Shown: positions 24,385-32,350 of the stretch, in pieces
How the letters are laid out: each line of letters starts with the position of its first letter
Numbering within the stretch: the first letter of the stretch is position 1
IMG/VR virus record: IMGVR_UViG_3300046656_000299
Location: 1 to 37,331 of that record
Direction: 5' to 3' (one strand)
DNA: 37,331 nt
Source of the DNA: a virus
Translations under genes and position numbers: made by a program
Notes under the pieces: generated by a model
What the model saw: the letters and a program-made list of their open reading frames with translations, nothing else
Database searches by the model: none
What the model was told of the DNA's origin: nothing

Positions 24385-25017
24385 TTAGCCATTTATCGCC
24401 CTGTCATCGTCTATTTTGTTTAAGACATTATTTATCTGTTCGATTAATTTTTTATATCCGTCCGCTGTTTTATCTGGATCGCCCATGCTTTTAGCGATAC
24501 TGCGCATTCCGCTAATATGATTTGCCAGCCACATTAAATCACCATAATTTAATTCATTTAAACTTTTTATACTTTTATTATATATACTACTTATTACTTG
24601 GTGCCCAAAACTATCTAATTCGCTCGCATCGTCTTTACTTACTGGGCCGCTGCTCCAAGGTTTTCCAGTCACAGGATTATGTGTGTTTATAGTTTGTTCC
24701 TCTGGCTTTTCTATACCTACCCTTTTACGAGCCGCATCCATATAATAAGCACACTCATCTGGGTCGTGCGCTTCATTTGATTTTGCGTTCATCAAATCTT
24801 GGGTTAGAAATTTAAATTCTTGTGTCGTTATGCCCAAGTCTTCATTGTTCATACCAAGCAAACCTTTTATGGCACCATCAAGATCGTCATTTTTAAGTGC
24901 TCTAAATAATTCATGTCTGCCTGCGTCTTTTTTAATTAAGGCGTCAATTTTAGCCACTTCTTTTGTATAACCGCGTTTGTCTAATTCATCGGCTAATTTA
25001 ATAAGGTTCTCAAGCAT
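24385..25017 (-). CDS. hairpin-module protein, function unknown
   Basis: 210 aa; the ATG overlaps the stop of the upstream gene (TAATG). Residues 1-30 (MLENLIKLADELDKRGYTKE ...) are the recurrent helical-hairpin module with LIKLA at 5-9. The rest is helical and acidic; the LNELNYGDLMWLANHISGM segment is echoed in two neighbours (LNYDDLMNLHKELV, LDEGALNSFLRYLSGK), so the genes may be distant paralogs in their C-terminal parts too. No catalytic motif seen. Confidence 0.6.
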   Translation of the reverse strand: MLENLIKLADELDKRGYTKEVAKIDALIKKDAGRHELFRALKNDDLDGAIKGLLGMNNEDLGITTQEFKFLTQDLMNAKSNEAHDPDECAYYMDAARKRVGIEKPEEQTINTHNPVTGKPWSSGPVSKDDASELDSFGHQVISSIYNKSIKSLNELNYGDLMWLANHISGMRSIAKSMGDPDKTADGYKKLIEQINNVLNKIDDDRAING

Positions 25018-25976
25018 TAATCACCATAATATAATTCGAAATTATTTTTTTCTGCAAATTCAGAGACCGCTTGTTTTGCCTCTTCTTTTGTATTAAATGG
25101 GCCAAGTGGTGGTAGTTCTTTAATTAAATAACCTTGTTTGTCATCAAATTTAACCCAGATTTTTTGCCCTCTTAATAATTTATCAGGAGCATCGCCCATT
25201 TCCAATTCTTCTGCTGGAAGCATCTTATTTCCAACGACCGCGACTGCACTATCGAAATAATAAGGCCATATAACTTTAATGTCATTTTGCTCGACCATTT
25301 TTTCTTTCTTTTCTACTGGTTTATATCCAACATTTGCCACTATTAACGCTTTTTTCAACACATCTAATGGATAAGGTAAATTATCAGCAACAAGATCTAA
25401 CATAGAGTATCCAGCAAGGTCTTCGCCAAGTTTTGCCTTTGCTTTGGAAACCACATCTTTAACTTTCTTTGATATTTCAAAAATACTCAATTCATTTTTG
25501 TCTTCTGCATTTGCTTCGTCTTTTTTCAATCCATTTATTGGATTATACATTTTATCATAGAATTGAGAGGCTTTAATATAAAAATCACCAAATTTTGCTC
25601 TCATATTACTGTCATTATTATTGTACATTTTGCCACTTAAATATCTTAAAAAGGAATTTAATGCGCCTTCATCTAAATCCTCTAACCTTTGAACATTAGT
25701 CTTAAAATAATCTGTCATTATGTTTCGTTCTAATAATGTAAGAGTAAAATCTGGATTATCCATATCATACGGCTTTTCTTCTGATTCTGTATGTTCTTCT
25801 GTGAATTCTTGCTCGAATTGTTTTAGTCTTTCCTCATCCATCGGACGACCATAATATTTTTCATATTCATCTGGATCCATAGTCGCTTTCTTTAACAATT
25901 CATCGAGCAGGTCTGCTTCTTTAAATAAACCCAATTTATCGAGTTGATTTGCAAGTTTTACAAGTTTATTAAGCAT
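25017..25976 (-). CDS. hairpin-module protein with EYxKYYGxPMD motif
   Basis: 319 aa, start overlapping the previous stop. Module at 1-31 (LVKLANQLDKLGLFKEADLL), nearly identical to that of 26997-27506. It is followed directly by PDEYEKYYGRPMDEERLK (35-52), a motif also present in 26997-27506 and 27506-28465. A helical middle follows, then a C-terminal beta domain (VIWPYYFDSAVAVVGNKMLP, WVKFDDKQGYLIKEL) ending in a small GPFNTKEEAKQAVSEFAEK unit, of the kind that binds glycan or DNA in other proteins; that is only a resemblance. Function unknown. Confidence 0.6.
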   Translation of the reverse strand: MLNKLVKLANQLDKLGLFKEADLLDELLKKATMDPDEYEKYYGRPMDEERLKQFEQEFTEEHTESEEKPYDMDNPDFTLTLLERNIMTDYFKTNVQRLEDLDEGALNSFLRYLSGKMYNNNDSNMRAKFGDFYIKASQFYDKMYNPINGLKKDEANAEDKNELSIFEISKKVKDVVSKAKAKLGEDLAGYSMLDLVADNLPYPLDVLKKALIVANVGYKPVEKKEKMVEQNDIKVIWPYYFDSAVAVVGNKMLPAEELEMGDAPDKLLRGQKIWVKFDDKQGYLIKELPPLGPFNTKEEAKQAVSEFAEKNNFELYYGD

Positions 25977-26832
25977 TAAATAAGTTCCAAATTCTATCTC
26001 GAAAGTTTAACATTTTTTCTGCTGACTTAAACATTTCACTTGCTTCGGCATCTGATATTTCTTCATCTAAACTAAATAAAAACTCATTAAATGCCTCTTT
26101 TCCAATAGAAGCTAATTCTTTTTTTGTATTAAATTCTTTGCCTAAAAGTCGCTTCATCAGTTGTTTTTCCCATGTATAAAATTCGCTTTTAACCATTGGC
26201 ATATCTGACGCTTGTTTTAATGATTGTCCATCATTAGCATCGTCTTCGAATGCTGGTTCTTTTCCGCCCCAAAATTCATCCATTTCTTCGTGGGTTGGTG
26301 CTTCTTTGTTGGTGCCAGTGTAAGAAACATCTTCATCTGGAACCATGCGATCTGGCATTAAGTCTTTTTGTTCATCAGTGATGCGAGCAAAAGAAAATGG
26401 GTCTTCTGCGTCTTGTTCCTTCTTATCTTCTTTTTTGAGTGATTTTAAATATTCTTTTGGCAACTTACGACCAAAGGCCATTTCATACATCTTGTGAGTT
26501 GCCCCATTTATCTTGTCGCTTAATTCTTTTACTTCTTTAAGCATATCTGGCAACTTTAAGCCCTTCACTTCACCATCTACATTGAAATAACGAAGGCGTC
26601 TCATGAGTTCTTCAAGTGCTTTTACCGAGTCGGTCATATCATTGCACACACAGCCCAAAAATTTAAATAATTCGTCTTTTACTTTATCGTCCATTTTTTT
26701 AAGTGGCTTGTTTGATTTTGGACGGGCGGCGAGACTTAATATTGTTTCATCTACTGCCGCAGCTAACTTGGTTTGTCCTGCGTTGTCAAACCTATCAGCC
26801 ATTTTAACTAACTCTTTGATTATTTCATCCAT
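25969..26832 (-). CDS. hairpin-module protein, function unknown
   Basis: 287 aa, ATG with GAGG, 8-bp overlap with the next gene. A divergent copy of the module is at 1-34 (IIKELVKMADRFDNAGQTKL) with LVKMA at 8-12 and a run ending LSLAARP. It continues with helical regions and an acidic centre. A CVC pair occurs near residue 60. The C-terminal ~70 residues are helical (LLGKEFNTKKELASIGKEAF). No recognised domain. Confidence 0.6.
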   Translation of the reverse strand: MDEIIKELVKMADRFDNAGQTKLAAAVDETILSLAARPKSNKPLKKMDDKVKDELFKFLGCVCNDMTDSVKALEELMRRLRYFNVDGEVKGLKLPDMLKEVKELSDKINGATHKMYEMAFGRKLPKEYLKSLKKEDKKEQDAEDPFSFARITDEQKDLMPDRMVPDEDVSYTGTNKEAPTHEEMDEFWGGKEPAFEDDANDGQSLKQASDMPMVKSEFYTWEKQLMKRLLGKEFNTKKELASIGKEAFNEFLFSLDEEISDAEASEMFKSAEKMLNFRDRIWNLFNA

Positions 26833-26842
26833 GTTTGCCTCG

Positions 26843-27010
26843 TTAATCTAATTTGGTTTCTTCTATTTCACATTCACAGATTAATTTGTTATTACTTTCA
26901 TTAACAACTATTATAGTTTTTGGTTTATGGCACTTTTCACAAATCAATTGTTTTTCGCCATCATCCACGCTTATTATTGGTTGGGCATCTCCTGTCTTAA
27001 CGAATGTCAT
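26843..27010 (-). CDS. 55-aa zinc-ribbon-like protein
   Basis: ATG at 27010 with GGAG upstream; overlaps the end of the upstream gene by 14 bp and stops 10 bp before the next start, filling the gap exactly. The product has CEKC (24-27) and CEC (45-47) separated by a beta hairpin (KTIIVVNESNNKLI), the layout of a small zinc ribbon. Codon use matches its neighbours. It may bind nucleic acid or a protein partner; not identified further. Confidence 0.72.
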   Translation of the reverse strand: MTFVKTGDAQPIISVDDGEKQLICEKCHKPKTIIVVNESNNKLICECEIEETKLD

Positions 27011-27506
27011 TGTTTTTCTCCGCCTCTTCTTTTTCTACTAAATTGAGAAGCCGCTCATTCCCTTCATCTTGTTTTTCTAAATTATCATAATATTCTATTC
27101 TTTTATCCAAATCTTCTTTTGTGCCCCAACTGGAATAACAATTGCACCCGTCTTTTTTACACTCTTCGTCGTGGAAGAAATGATTACACAACTCACATGG
27201 TTCTGCTTCCTGATGTCCCTCTTTACATCTAAAATCTGCTCGACCATTTTCTGGATCGTTGCCTGGATACATAAACACTAATTGTTTATTACATTTTGGG
27301 CACGTTTTAGTTGTAGTTGGGCGGCTTTTATGTTTTAACGCCATCCATTCTTTTAATTTTTCCATGTCCATTGGTTTCCCATAATATTTAGCATATTCTT
27401 CTGGAGACATGGACGCCTGTTTTAATAATTCGTCGAGTAAATCTGCTTCCTTGAATAAACCCAATTTATCGAGTTGGTTTGCTAAAATAACAAGTTTTTC
27501 AAGCAT
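26997..27506 (-). CDS. hairpin-module protein with zinc-finger clusters
   Basis: 169 aa, start overlapping the upstream stop. The module at 1-31 is almost identical to that of 25017-25976. SPEEYAKYYGKPMDMEKLK follows (34-52). Then comes a Cys/His-rich part: CPKC (69-72), C94, H98, CELC (104-107), H112, C116, C121-x-C123, enough for two or three zinc sites. The tail is acidic and helical. The domain order (targeting-like module, short motif, effector-like zinc domain) supports the cargo idea. The zinc domain's partner is unknown. Confidence 0.65.
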   Translation of the reverse strand: MLEKLVILANQLDKLGLFKEADLLDELLKQASMSPEEYAKYYGKPMDMEKLKEWMALKHKSRPTTTKTCPKCNKQLVFMYPGNDPENGRADFRCKEGHQEAEPCELCNHFFHDEECKKDGCNCYSSWGTKEDLDKRIEYYDNLEKQDEGNERLLNLVEKEEAEKNNDIR

Positions 27507-28465
27507 TAATCGCCCCTATCAAATGGAAAGTCTTTTTCTCTGTATCTTAATTTCCATTGTCCTGCCTGTTGTTTAACTTTTTCATCGAACGCTATAAATA
27601 TATTTTTAGCATATTCGGTATGATTTGGATCTTGTGCCAAATTAACCAACTCTTTATGTAAATTCATCAAGTCATCATAGTTTAACGATGCGATATTTTT
27701 TTTACGAGATAGTTCAAATAAAATTTCATCTTCTTGTGGTGTTAATTCTACTCTTTCAGACTTCTCTATTTTTACTTCTGGTGATACTGATGGAATTATA
27801 TCTTTACTTATGTCCTCATACTCGTGTTCTTTTAATCTTTCAGTATCCATTGGTCTTCCGTAATACTTTTCGTATTCTTCTGGGGTGAAAGCTCCGAATA
27901 ATCTAATAAGCCTACTGCGTTTTTGTATTCTAAATTTTAATTCGCTTATTCTTATTCTACCCAAAATATCATTCTCAATGTGGCTAAATAGTTGAGAATT
28001 AACGACATCTACAATAGATTTTTGTCTCTTCTCTAATTGAGCCGTTATTTGTTCCAGAGTTTTGGTGAAATTATCTCTATCAGTTTCACCAAATAAGTCC
28101 ATTAATGCTTCAACGCCATCGGAAAGTTCGCCTATTTCAGCGATTAATATTTCCCTTAATCGTATCATTTCTGGATCACTAATTTCTGTCGCTTTCTCGA
28201 GAGTTGTTTTAGTGTGTTCAAGAAAGTGATTAAAAGCTTCTTTTAACTTTCTCTTATAACGAATAAGACGACCTCTATATTTGGTATTAAGATCTTCTTT
28301 GGATGGACGCTGATCAGTTATAGCATTTCTTAACTCTAATACTATTTTAATGGCAGAATTAAGTTCTTTTACTATCGTTTTAAACTCTTTTTTGACATTT
28401 CTGGCTATTTCCTTCTCTTTTTCGGTTATTTCAAGGGTCATTTGGGGATTTGCGACAATTTTCAT
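27506..28465 (-). CDS. helical protein with EYxKYYGxPMD motif
   Basis: 319 aa from the ATG at 28465 (GGGG about 11 nt upstream). Longer starts run back to a TTG at 28525, which lies inside a terminator hairpin and is therefore rejected. Residues 1-190 are long amphipathic helices. PEEYEKYYGRPMDTERLK lies at ~195-212, shared with two neighbours but here without the N-terminal module. The C-terminal part has LNYDDLMNLHKELVNLA, echoed in 24385-25017. Lacking the module, it may be a partner or an older family member. Function unknown. Confidence 0.55.
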   Translation of the reverse strand: MKIVANPQMTLEITEKEKEIARNVKKEFKTIVKELNSAIKIVLELRNAITDQRPSKEDLNTKYRGRLIRYKRKLKEAFNHFLEHTKTTLEKATEISDPEMIRLREILIAEIGELSDGVEALMDLFGETDRDNFTKTLEQITAQLEKRQKSIVDVVNSQLFSHIENDILGRIRISELKFRIQKRSRLIRLFGAFTPEEYEKYYGRPMDTERLKEHEYEDISKDIIPSVSPEVKIEKSERVELTPQEDEILFELSRKKNIASLNYDDLMNLHKELVNLAQDPNHTEYAKNIFIAFDEKVKQQAGQWKLRYREKDFPFDRGD

Positions 28466-28502
28466 ATTTAGAAAAGCCCCCATGATTTTAGAATAAAAAG
28501 TC

Positions 28503-28531
28503 AAAAAAATACACTTGCCCAACAAGTATAT
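28503..28531 (-). terminator. intrinsic terminator upstream of 28465
   Basis: Minus strand ATATACTTG, 5-nt loop, CAAGTGTAT (9 pairs with one G-T), then seven Ts. It lies 70 bp after the stop of 28601-29542, and only about 40 bp before the next start. A copy of the TCTATTAAT motif lies on its upstream side, so a transcript from that motif would meet the terminator before the gene, as in attenuation. Confidence 0.7.
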
Positions 28532-28600
28532 AATAAATTATTAATAGATTTTGATGGTTTATATTTACATTTTTAACATATTTATACATTTCTGTATAAT

Positions 28601-29542
28601 TTAAGGCGCGATTTTATACCTATTGTCTAAATTATCATAACTTCGGTAGAAATAACTATCAGAAAGCCCATTAAATTGATTTGTGGCGTCATTGGTACTG
28701 CCCTGTAAGCCATTTGAGTGTGTAAGCATATCTACATTGTCCATATCATAAGGATTGTTCCATAAGGTAAGAGCCGACTGATATGCTTCTGGATTTCCGC
28801 CCGCTTCATTTGGTTGTATCGCTTCCATTGCCACCATTAGACCATTTAAAAATCCCATGCTTTCATCGTTATTTGGGTTCATTCCAAATGCTTTTGCCAA
28901 GTAAGTCTCAATTCTGTTATTTTTTATTAAGTTGTCAAAAATGCCATCATTGTAGTCTCGTTTTACTTTTTGAACCAAGTCGGACATTCTTTTATTTTCC
29001 ATTTCCTCTTCGTATCGCATTTCATCTATTTCATAATCATATGGATTGGCAAGGGTAGTTAATATATCATCTGCTTGATCGGCTAATTCAAACTCTCCCA
29101 TTTTATCGAGTTTATTAGCCAAATTAGCAAGCCTTTCTGCCTCTGGTGCATTAAAGGTGCCTTGACTAAATCCAGTATCACCCAAGTTGTTAATATTTTC
29201 CGCGTTTCTTTGTGCGTCTGGGATCATACTTGCGTCCTCTAAACTCTGATCTATGTCTCCCATAATAGCATACATTTGTTCTGCCTTTTCAATTAATCCA
29301 GCATTTTCTAAATATTGAGCCATTTCTGATATTGCTTTAAGTGCCTTTGTTTCATTATCTTGTGTATCTTGGTCATCAGCTCCGTGTCCTTTAAAATACC
29401 AAACCGCCTTCTCATGTTTTTCTGCCTCCGATCGTGAATTAAAAGTTCCTAAATTTTTTCTTTTACCACTTTTATCTTTTTTACGCGAATATAGGCGATA
29501 ATGTCCATTTGGAAGTTTTTTTATAATGGCTGTTTTAATCAT
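28601..29542 (-). CDS. protein with small basic N-domain and two hairpin modules
   Basis: 313 aa, ATG with AAAGGA. Residues 1-55 form a small basic beta-beta-alpha domain (PNGHYRLYSRKKDKSGKRKN, LGTFNSRSEAEKHEKAVWYF), a type I recall at the ends of diverse phage proteins; role unknown. The helical-hairpin module is present twice: a degenerate copy at ~66-95 and a good one at ~133-165 (LANLANKLDKMGEFELADQA), ending LTTLANPYD. The C-terminal region is acidic and Asn-rich; PYDMDNVDM is echoed by PYDMDNPDF in 25017-25976. MIKTA at the very start fits the pentapeptide pattern. Confidence 0.6.
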   Translation of the reverse strand: MIKTAIIKKLPNGHYRLYSRKKDKSGKRKNLGTFNSRSEAEKHEKAVWYFKGHGADDQDTQDNETKALKAISEMAQYLENAGLIEKAEQMYAIMGDIDQSLEDASMIPDAQRNAENINNLGDTGFSQGTFNAPEAERLANLANKLDKMGEFELADQADDILTTLANPYDYEIDEMRYEEEMENKRMSDLVQKVKRDYNDGIFDNLIKNNRIETYLAKAFGMNPNNDESMGFLNGLMVAMEAIQPNEAGGNPEAYQSALTLWNNPYDMDNVDMLTHSNGLQGSTNDATNQFNGLSDSYFYRSYDNLDNRYKIAP

Positions 29543-29553
29543 AGTATTTCCTT

Positions 29554-29931
29554 TTAATGAATGACCCCACCATATCCCTGTTCGAGGCGTTTCTTTCTTA
29601 CCTCTTCACTTGGTTGTTTAATTGAGGGTTGAACGGCTATAACATCATATTTGCCACCGCCTGATCTAATAACACCCAAGTAGTAGAAATTGTGCGATTT
29701 ACGAAATTCCCCAACCTCTTTTGATTTCAACTTAAACCTGTGTAAAACTTGGGCCTTTTGATAGTCTGCGGCGATTACATCATTTAATTCCGAATTTCTT
29801 AACGAGCTCATAGCATCCACGCCAGATTTTTGATAGTATTCTCTAAAATATTTACGCACAGATGTAGATACACCTATGCCCAATGATGATGTTTCTATCG
29901 CGGCGATTTTTTGACGAGTAGAAATATACAT
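29554..29931 (-). CDS. small basic protein of unknown function
   Basis: 125 aa, ATG with AAAGGT. No hairpin module. An N-terminal helical part (STSVRKYFREYYQKSGVDAM) is followed by a basic beta section (FYYLGVIRSGGGKYDVIAVQ) and a basic tail. Predicted to bind nucleic acid from its charge only. It starts 3 bp from the stop of the upstream gene. Confidence 0.55.
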   Translation of the reverse strand: MYISTRQKIAAIETSSLGIGVSTSVRKYFREYYQKSGVDAMSSLRNSELNDVIAADYQKAQVLHRFKLKSKEVGEFRKSHNFYYLGVIRSGGGKYDVIAVQPSIKQPSEEVRKKRLEQGYGGVIH

Positions 29932-29933
29932 AT

Positions 29934-30260
29934 TTACCTTTTTAACGGAACCTTGCTTATATCAAATGGTTTCTTTCGTGGATCATTATACGACTCATCT
30001 CTAATTTTTTTCAATTGTATTTCTTTCCATACCCCTTCTGGTGATGAGAATTTAATATTTGGATGAATGGTTTTTAATTTATTCATTACCTCACCATTCC
30101 ACAATCCTGGTTTTAATCCCAGTGCTTTTCTTACTTGATTTATCGTATTATTATCAATCGCTTCTCGTATAATAATATCCAATTGGCTTGCTTCTTTAAG
30201 ATGCCCCATATGATCAAGTTTATTGGCAAGTTCAGTCAAATCATTTAATATTTTTTTCAT
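29934..30260 (-). CDS. small hairpin-module protein
   Basis: 108 aa, ATG with AGGTG. Module at 1-34 (LTELANKLDHMGHLKEASQL), ending IIREA. The rest (LGLKPGLWNGEVMNKLKTIH ...) is basic and may be a small folded domain of helix and beta hairpin. No known family; probably cargo like its neighbours. Confidence 0.6.
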   Translation of the reverse strand: MKKILNDLTELANKLDHMGHLKEASQLDIIIREAIDNNTINQVRKALGLKPGLWNGEVMNKLKTIHPNIKFSSPEGVWKEIQLKKIRDESYNDPRKKPFDISKVPLKR

Positions 30261-30270
30261 ATAACACCTA

Positions 30271-30684
30271 TTATTTCTTATTCATTATAGTTTTTATTTT
30301 AGCATCACTTAATTCATTATGCCAGATGTCTCCTACAATCTCGTCTATTCGTTTTTTAGAATAGTTTGGATTTTTCTTTTTAACATCTTTTACCATTTCA
30401 TTAAACCAATTTTTTGGTGGCTTTGGGCGATTTTTATGAGGAGGTTTATCTGTTCCTTTACCCTTCCATTCCTTATATTTTGCTTCTTTTGCCATATTAT
30501 CGAATTTATCGGCTAATTCAGTATCACCAAGATCGTCAAAATGATTAGCTAATGAGGTTAAATCTTCAACTTTAAGACCAACTCTTTTTGCCATAAGTTT
30601 CATTACTTCTTCAATTTCTTTTGCCTCGCTGTGAAATCCTTTTTTATCAAGATCGTAAGCCAGTTTGTATAATTTGGTAAGCAT
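30271..30684 (-). CDS. small protein with two tandem hairpin modules
   Basis: 137 aa, ATG with AAAGGAG. Module copies at 1-34 (LYKLAYDLDKKGFHSEAKEI) and at ~40-69 (LTSLANHFDDLGDTELADKF), then a basic Pro-rich linker and a C-terminal helical domain (FNEMVKDVKKKNPNYSKKRI). Tandem copies support the idea that the module is an independent folding unit. Function unknown. Confidence 0.6.
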   Translation of the reverse strand: MLTKLYKLAYDLDKKGFHSEAKEIEEVMKLMAKRVGLKVEDLTSLANHFDDLGDTELADKFDNMAKEAKYKEWKGKGTDKPPHKNRPKPPKNWFNEMVKDVKKKNPNYSKKRIDEIVGDIWHNELSDAKIKTIMNKK

Positions 30685-30696
30685 TTCATTTCTCCT

Positions 30697-31008
30697 TTAC
30701 ATTATATCTCGATCTTTCTTATTGTATAATTTTTGTCCAGTATTGCGCATAGAACGAACATTTTCCAATAACTTAAAGCCCGGTGTCCAGAACATTTGAA
30801 TATATTGCTCTGATACATAAAACTCTTGGGTTCCAGTATTAAATACTAATACTCCGCTGTCATTATCATAACTTATAAAAGTAGCACGAATTATCATGTT
30901 GCTTATAGACTGGGCTTCAGCGTATTGAACCCACTCAAGGTCATGATTTACAAGTATTTCCACTTCTTTATTTTTAAAGTTTTTTTCAAAAAATGATCCA
31001 AGTCCCAT
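30697..31008 (-). CDS. small beta-rich protein of unknown function
   Basis: 103 aa; its ATG overlaps the stop of the J-domain gene (TAATG) with AAGGG before it. The sequence alternates hydrophobic residues (IIRATFISYDNDSGVLVFNT, EFYVSEQYIQMFWTPGF) as in a small beta barrel (SH3-like?). No hairpin module. Position suggests that it works with the J-domain protein. Confidence 0.55.
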   Translation of the reverse strand: MGLGSFFEKNFKNKEVEILVNHDLEWVQYAEAQSISNMIIRATFISYDNDSGVLVFNTGTQEFYVSEQYIQMFWTPGFKLLENVRSMRNTGQKLYNKKDRDIM

Positions 31009-32126
31009 TATTCGCCCTTCTTTTTATTTATTTGTTCTTGAACTTGTTTTAGCATTTCAATTAACTCTGGCGGTTCCCATTCTGGCAAACGCTGTATCAT
31101 AACTTCTAATGCTTTAGATGCCTTGCCTTTATCCATGCGGGTCATATCTTTCTTACTATCATCGTAAGCATATTCGCCCACTATGTATCTTGGAAGAGCT
31201 GGCTTTGTTTTCCACGCCCACTCGTTGCTTTTTTCGCTTAATGGGTACTCTTTACCATTTATAATTAAAACTATATTTGGATTCGCAAAACTCTTTCCTC
31301 TTGCCAATGAAAAGACTAAACTTAATTTTCTGCCCTTCCAAGATTCTGGAGTTTTTTCACCCATTATATCCATAGCATCTTTAAATGATATGGATTTTCC
31401 AACACTACCCATGTGTGAAGATAATGTTGTATCATCTGAGAGTAAATTAACTTTGGCGTTGTATGGCTTAACATCAATAAAATTATTCCAGAGATCTCTA
31501 ATTATTCTTGGTGCCACCGATGACAATGGTTCTGGTTTTGGCGCTGTTTTAACCCAAACCTTATGATCATCTAGATTTTGATGAGTAAAGGCATTTGCTA
31601 CACGCTTATTGTATATACCTACAAATACATGTTCACTTTCGGTAGTCCCATATACCACAAACCCGCTGACATTAGTGTCAAATCCATAAGTTCCATATTG
31701 CTTACCTGTGGCAAATTTCCACTTGACACCTGCTGGAATATCGGCTTTGGATATAGCTTGGTCAAAAGAATCACCGGTTTGTTCATCAGTATACATCTTA
31801 TCCTTTTTATGAACAGAGGGAGCTGTGGGCGGAGTATGTGTTTTATCTGGCACGGCATCACCAACTAATATATCTCTGGCAACATTAACTTGTTTCATTA
31901 TTTCTGGGTCGCCACCTCTATCTGGATGGTGTTCAAGTGCCTTTTGTTTCCAAGCCTTTTGAATTTCTTCATTGGAGGCACCATGAGAAACTTCCAATAG
32001 GTTTCTTGCCTCATCTAACCCCATGGCTAGACGAATTATTATATCATCCAGAATATCGGCCTCTTTAAATAAATTAAGACTATCTAGATGATTAGCTAAT
32101 GAAATAAGTCTTTTAAACTGGTTCAT
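31008..32126 (-). CDS. J-domain (DnaJ-like) protein with hairpin module
   Basis: 372 aa, ATG with AGGAAG, overlapping the stop of the small zinc gene (ATGA). Module at 1-34 (LISLANHLDSLNLFKEADIL), then a J-domain at ~37-89 with helix II (NEEIQKAWKQKALEHHPDRG) and the intact HPD (67-69) needed to stimulate Hsp70 ATPase. No Gly/Phe region or zinc domain, so a class III type. The rest (~110-372) has a fold I do not recognise (ADIPAGVKWKFATGKQYGTY; LSLVFSLARGKSFANPNIVL). If packaged, it could recruit host DnaK on entry; alternatively it helps assembly. Confidence 0.78.
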   Translation of the reverse strand: MNQFKRLISLANHLDSLNLFKEADILDDIIIRLAMGLDEARNLLEVSHGASNEEIQKAWKQKALEHHPDRGGDPEIMKQVNVARDILVGDAVPDKTHTPPTAPSVHKKDKMYTDEQTGDSFDQAISKADIPAGVKWKFATGKQYGTYGFDTNVSGFVVYGTTESEHVFVGIYNKRVANAFTHQNLDDHKVWVKTAPKPEPLSSVAPRIIRDLWNNFIDVKPYNAKVNLLSDDTTLSSHMGSVGKSISFKDAMDIMGEKTPESWKGRKLSLVFSLARGKSFANPNIVLIINGKEYPLSEKSNEWAWKTKPALPRYIVGEYAYDDSKKDMTRMDKGKASKALEVMIQRLPEWEPPELIEMLKQVQEQINKKKGE

Positions 32127-32284
32127 TTGAACTTCCTGCTCCTAATATTTTTAGTAGAATAGGTTTTTGTGGTATTTTTTTGCTTATTTTTACAATCACC
32201 ACATTTTGCTTTTGGTGGAGATACATAAACACCCTTTTTATGAACGATTAGTGCTTTTTTATTTTTATTGCATGGGCATGACAT
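32123..32284 (-). CDS. 53-aa Cys-motif (zinc-binding) protein
   Basis: ATG at 32284 with AAGGTGA upstream; the stop overlaps the start of the J-domain gene (ATGA), which argues for a real coupled gene. The peptide has CPC (3-5) and CGDC (28-31), likely a single zinc site, and is very basic (many Lys/Asn). Possibly binds nucleic acid. Together with 26843-27010 it makes two tiny zinc proteins in this cluster. Confidence 0.72.
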   Translation of the reverse strand: MSCPCNKNKKALIVHKKGVYVSPPKAKCGDCKNKQKNTTKTYSTKNIRSRKFK

Positions 32285-32313
32285 TTAATCACCTTTTTAT
32301 TAGTAGAATTAAC

Positions 32314-32349
32314 TTTTTTTCGTTTTTTTGTCGATTTTTGCGAAAAAAA
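32314..32349. repeat. 9-bp inverted repeat beside the plus-strand promoter
   Basis: TTTTTTTCG (32314-32322) and CGAAAAAAA (32341-32349) are perfect inverted copies separated by 18 bp, ending one base before the -35 hexamer. The A/T-rich arms could serve as an UP element or as an operator. Confidence 0.5.
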
Positions 32350-32350
32350 C

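Noticed and set aside
28466-28525. Longer start (TTG 28525 or ATG 28483) for the 27506 gene
   Set aside because: TTG lies in a terminator hairpin, and ATG 28483 has no ribosome site; ATG 28465 has a G-rich one.
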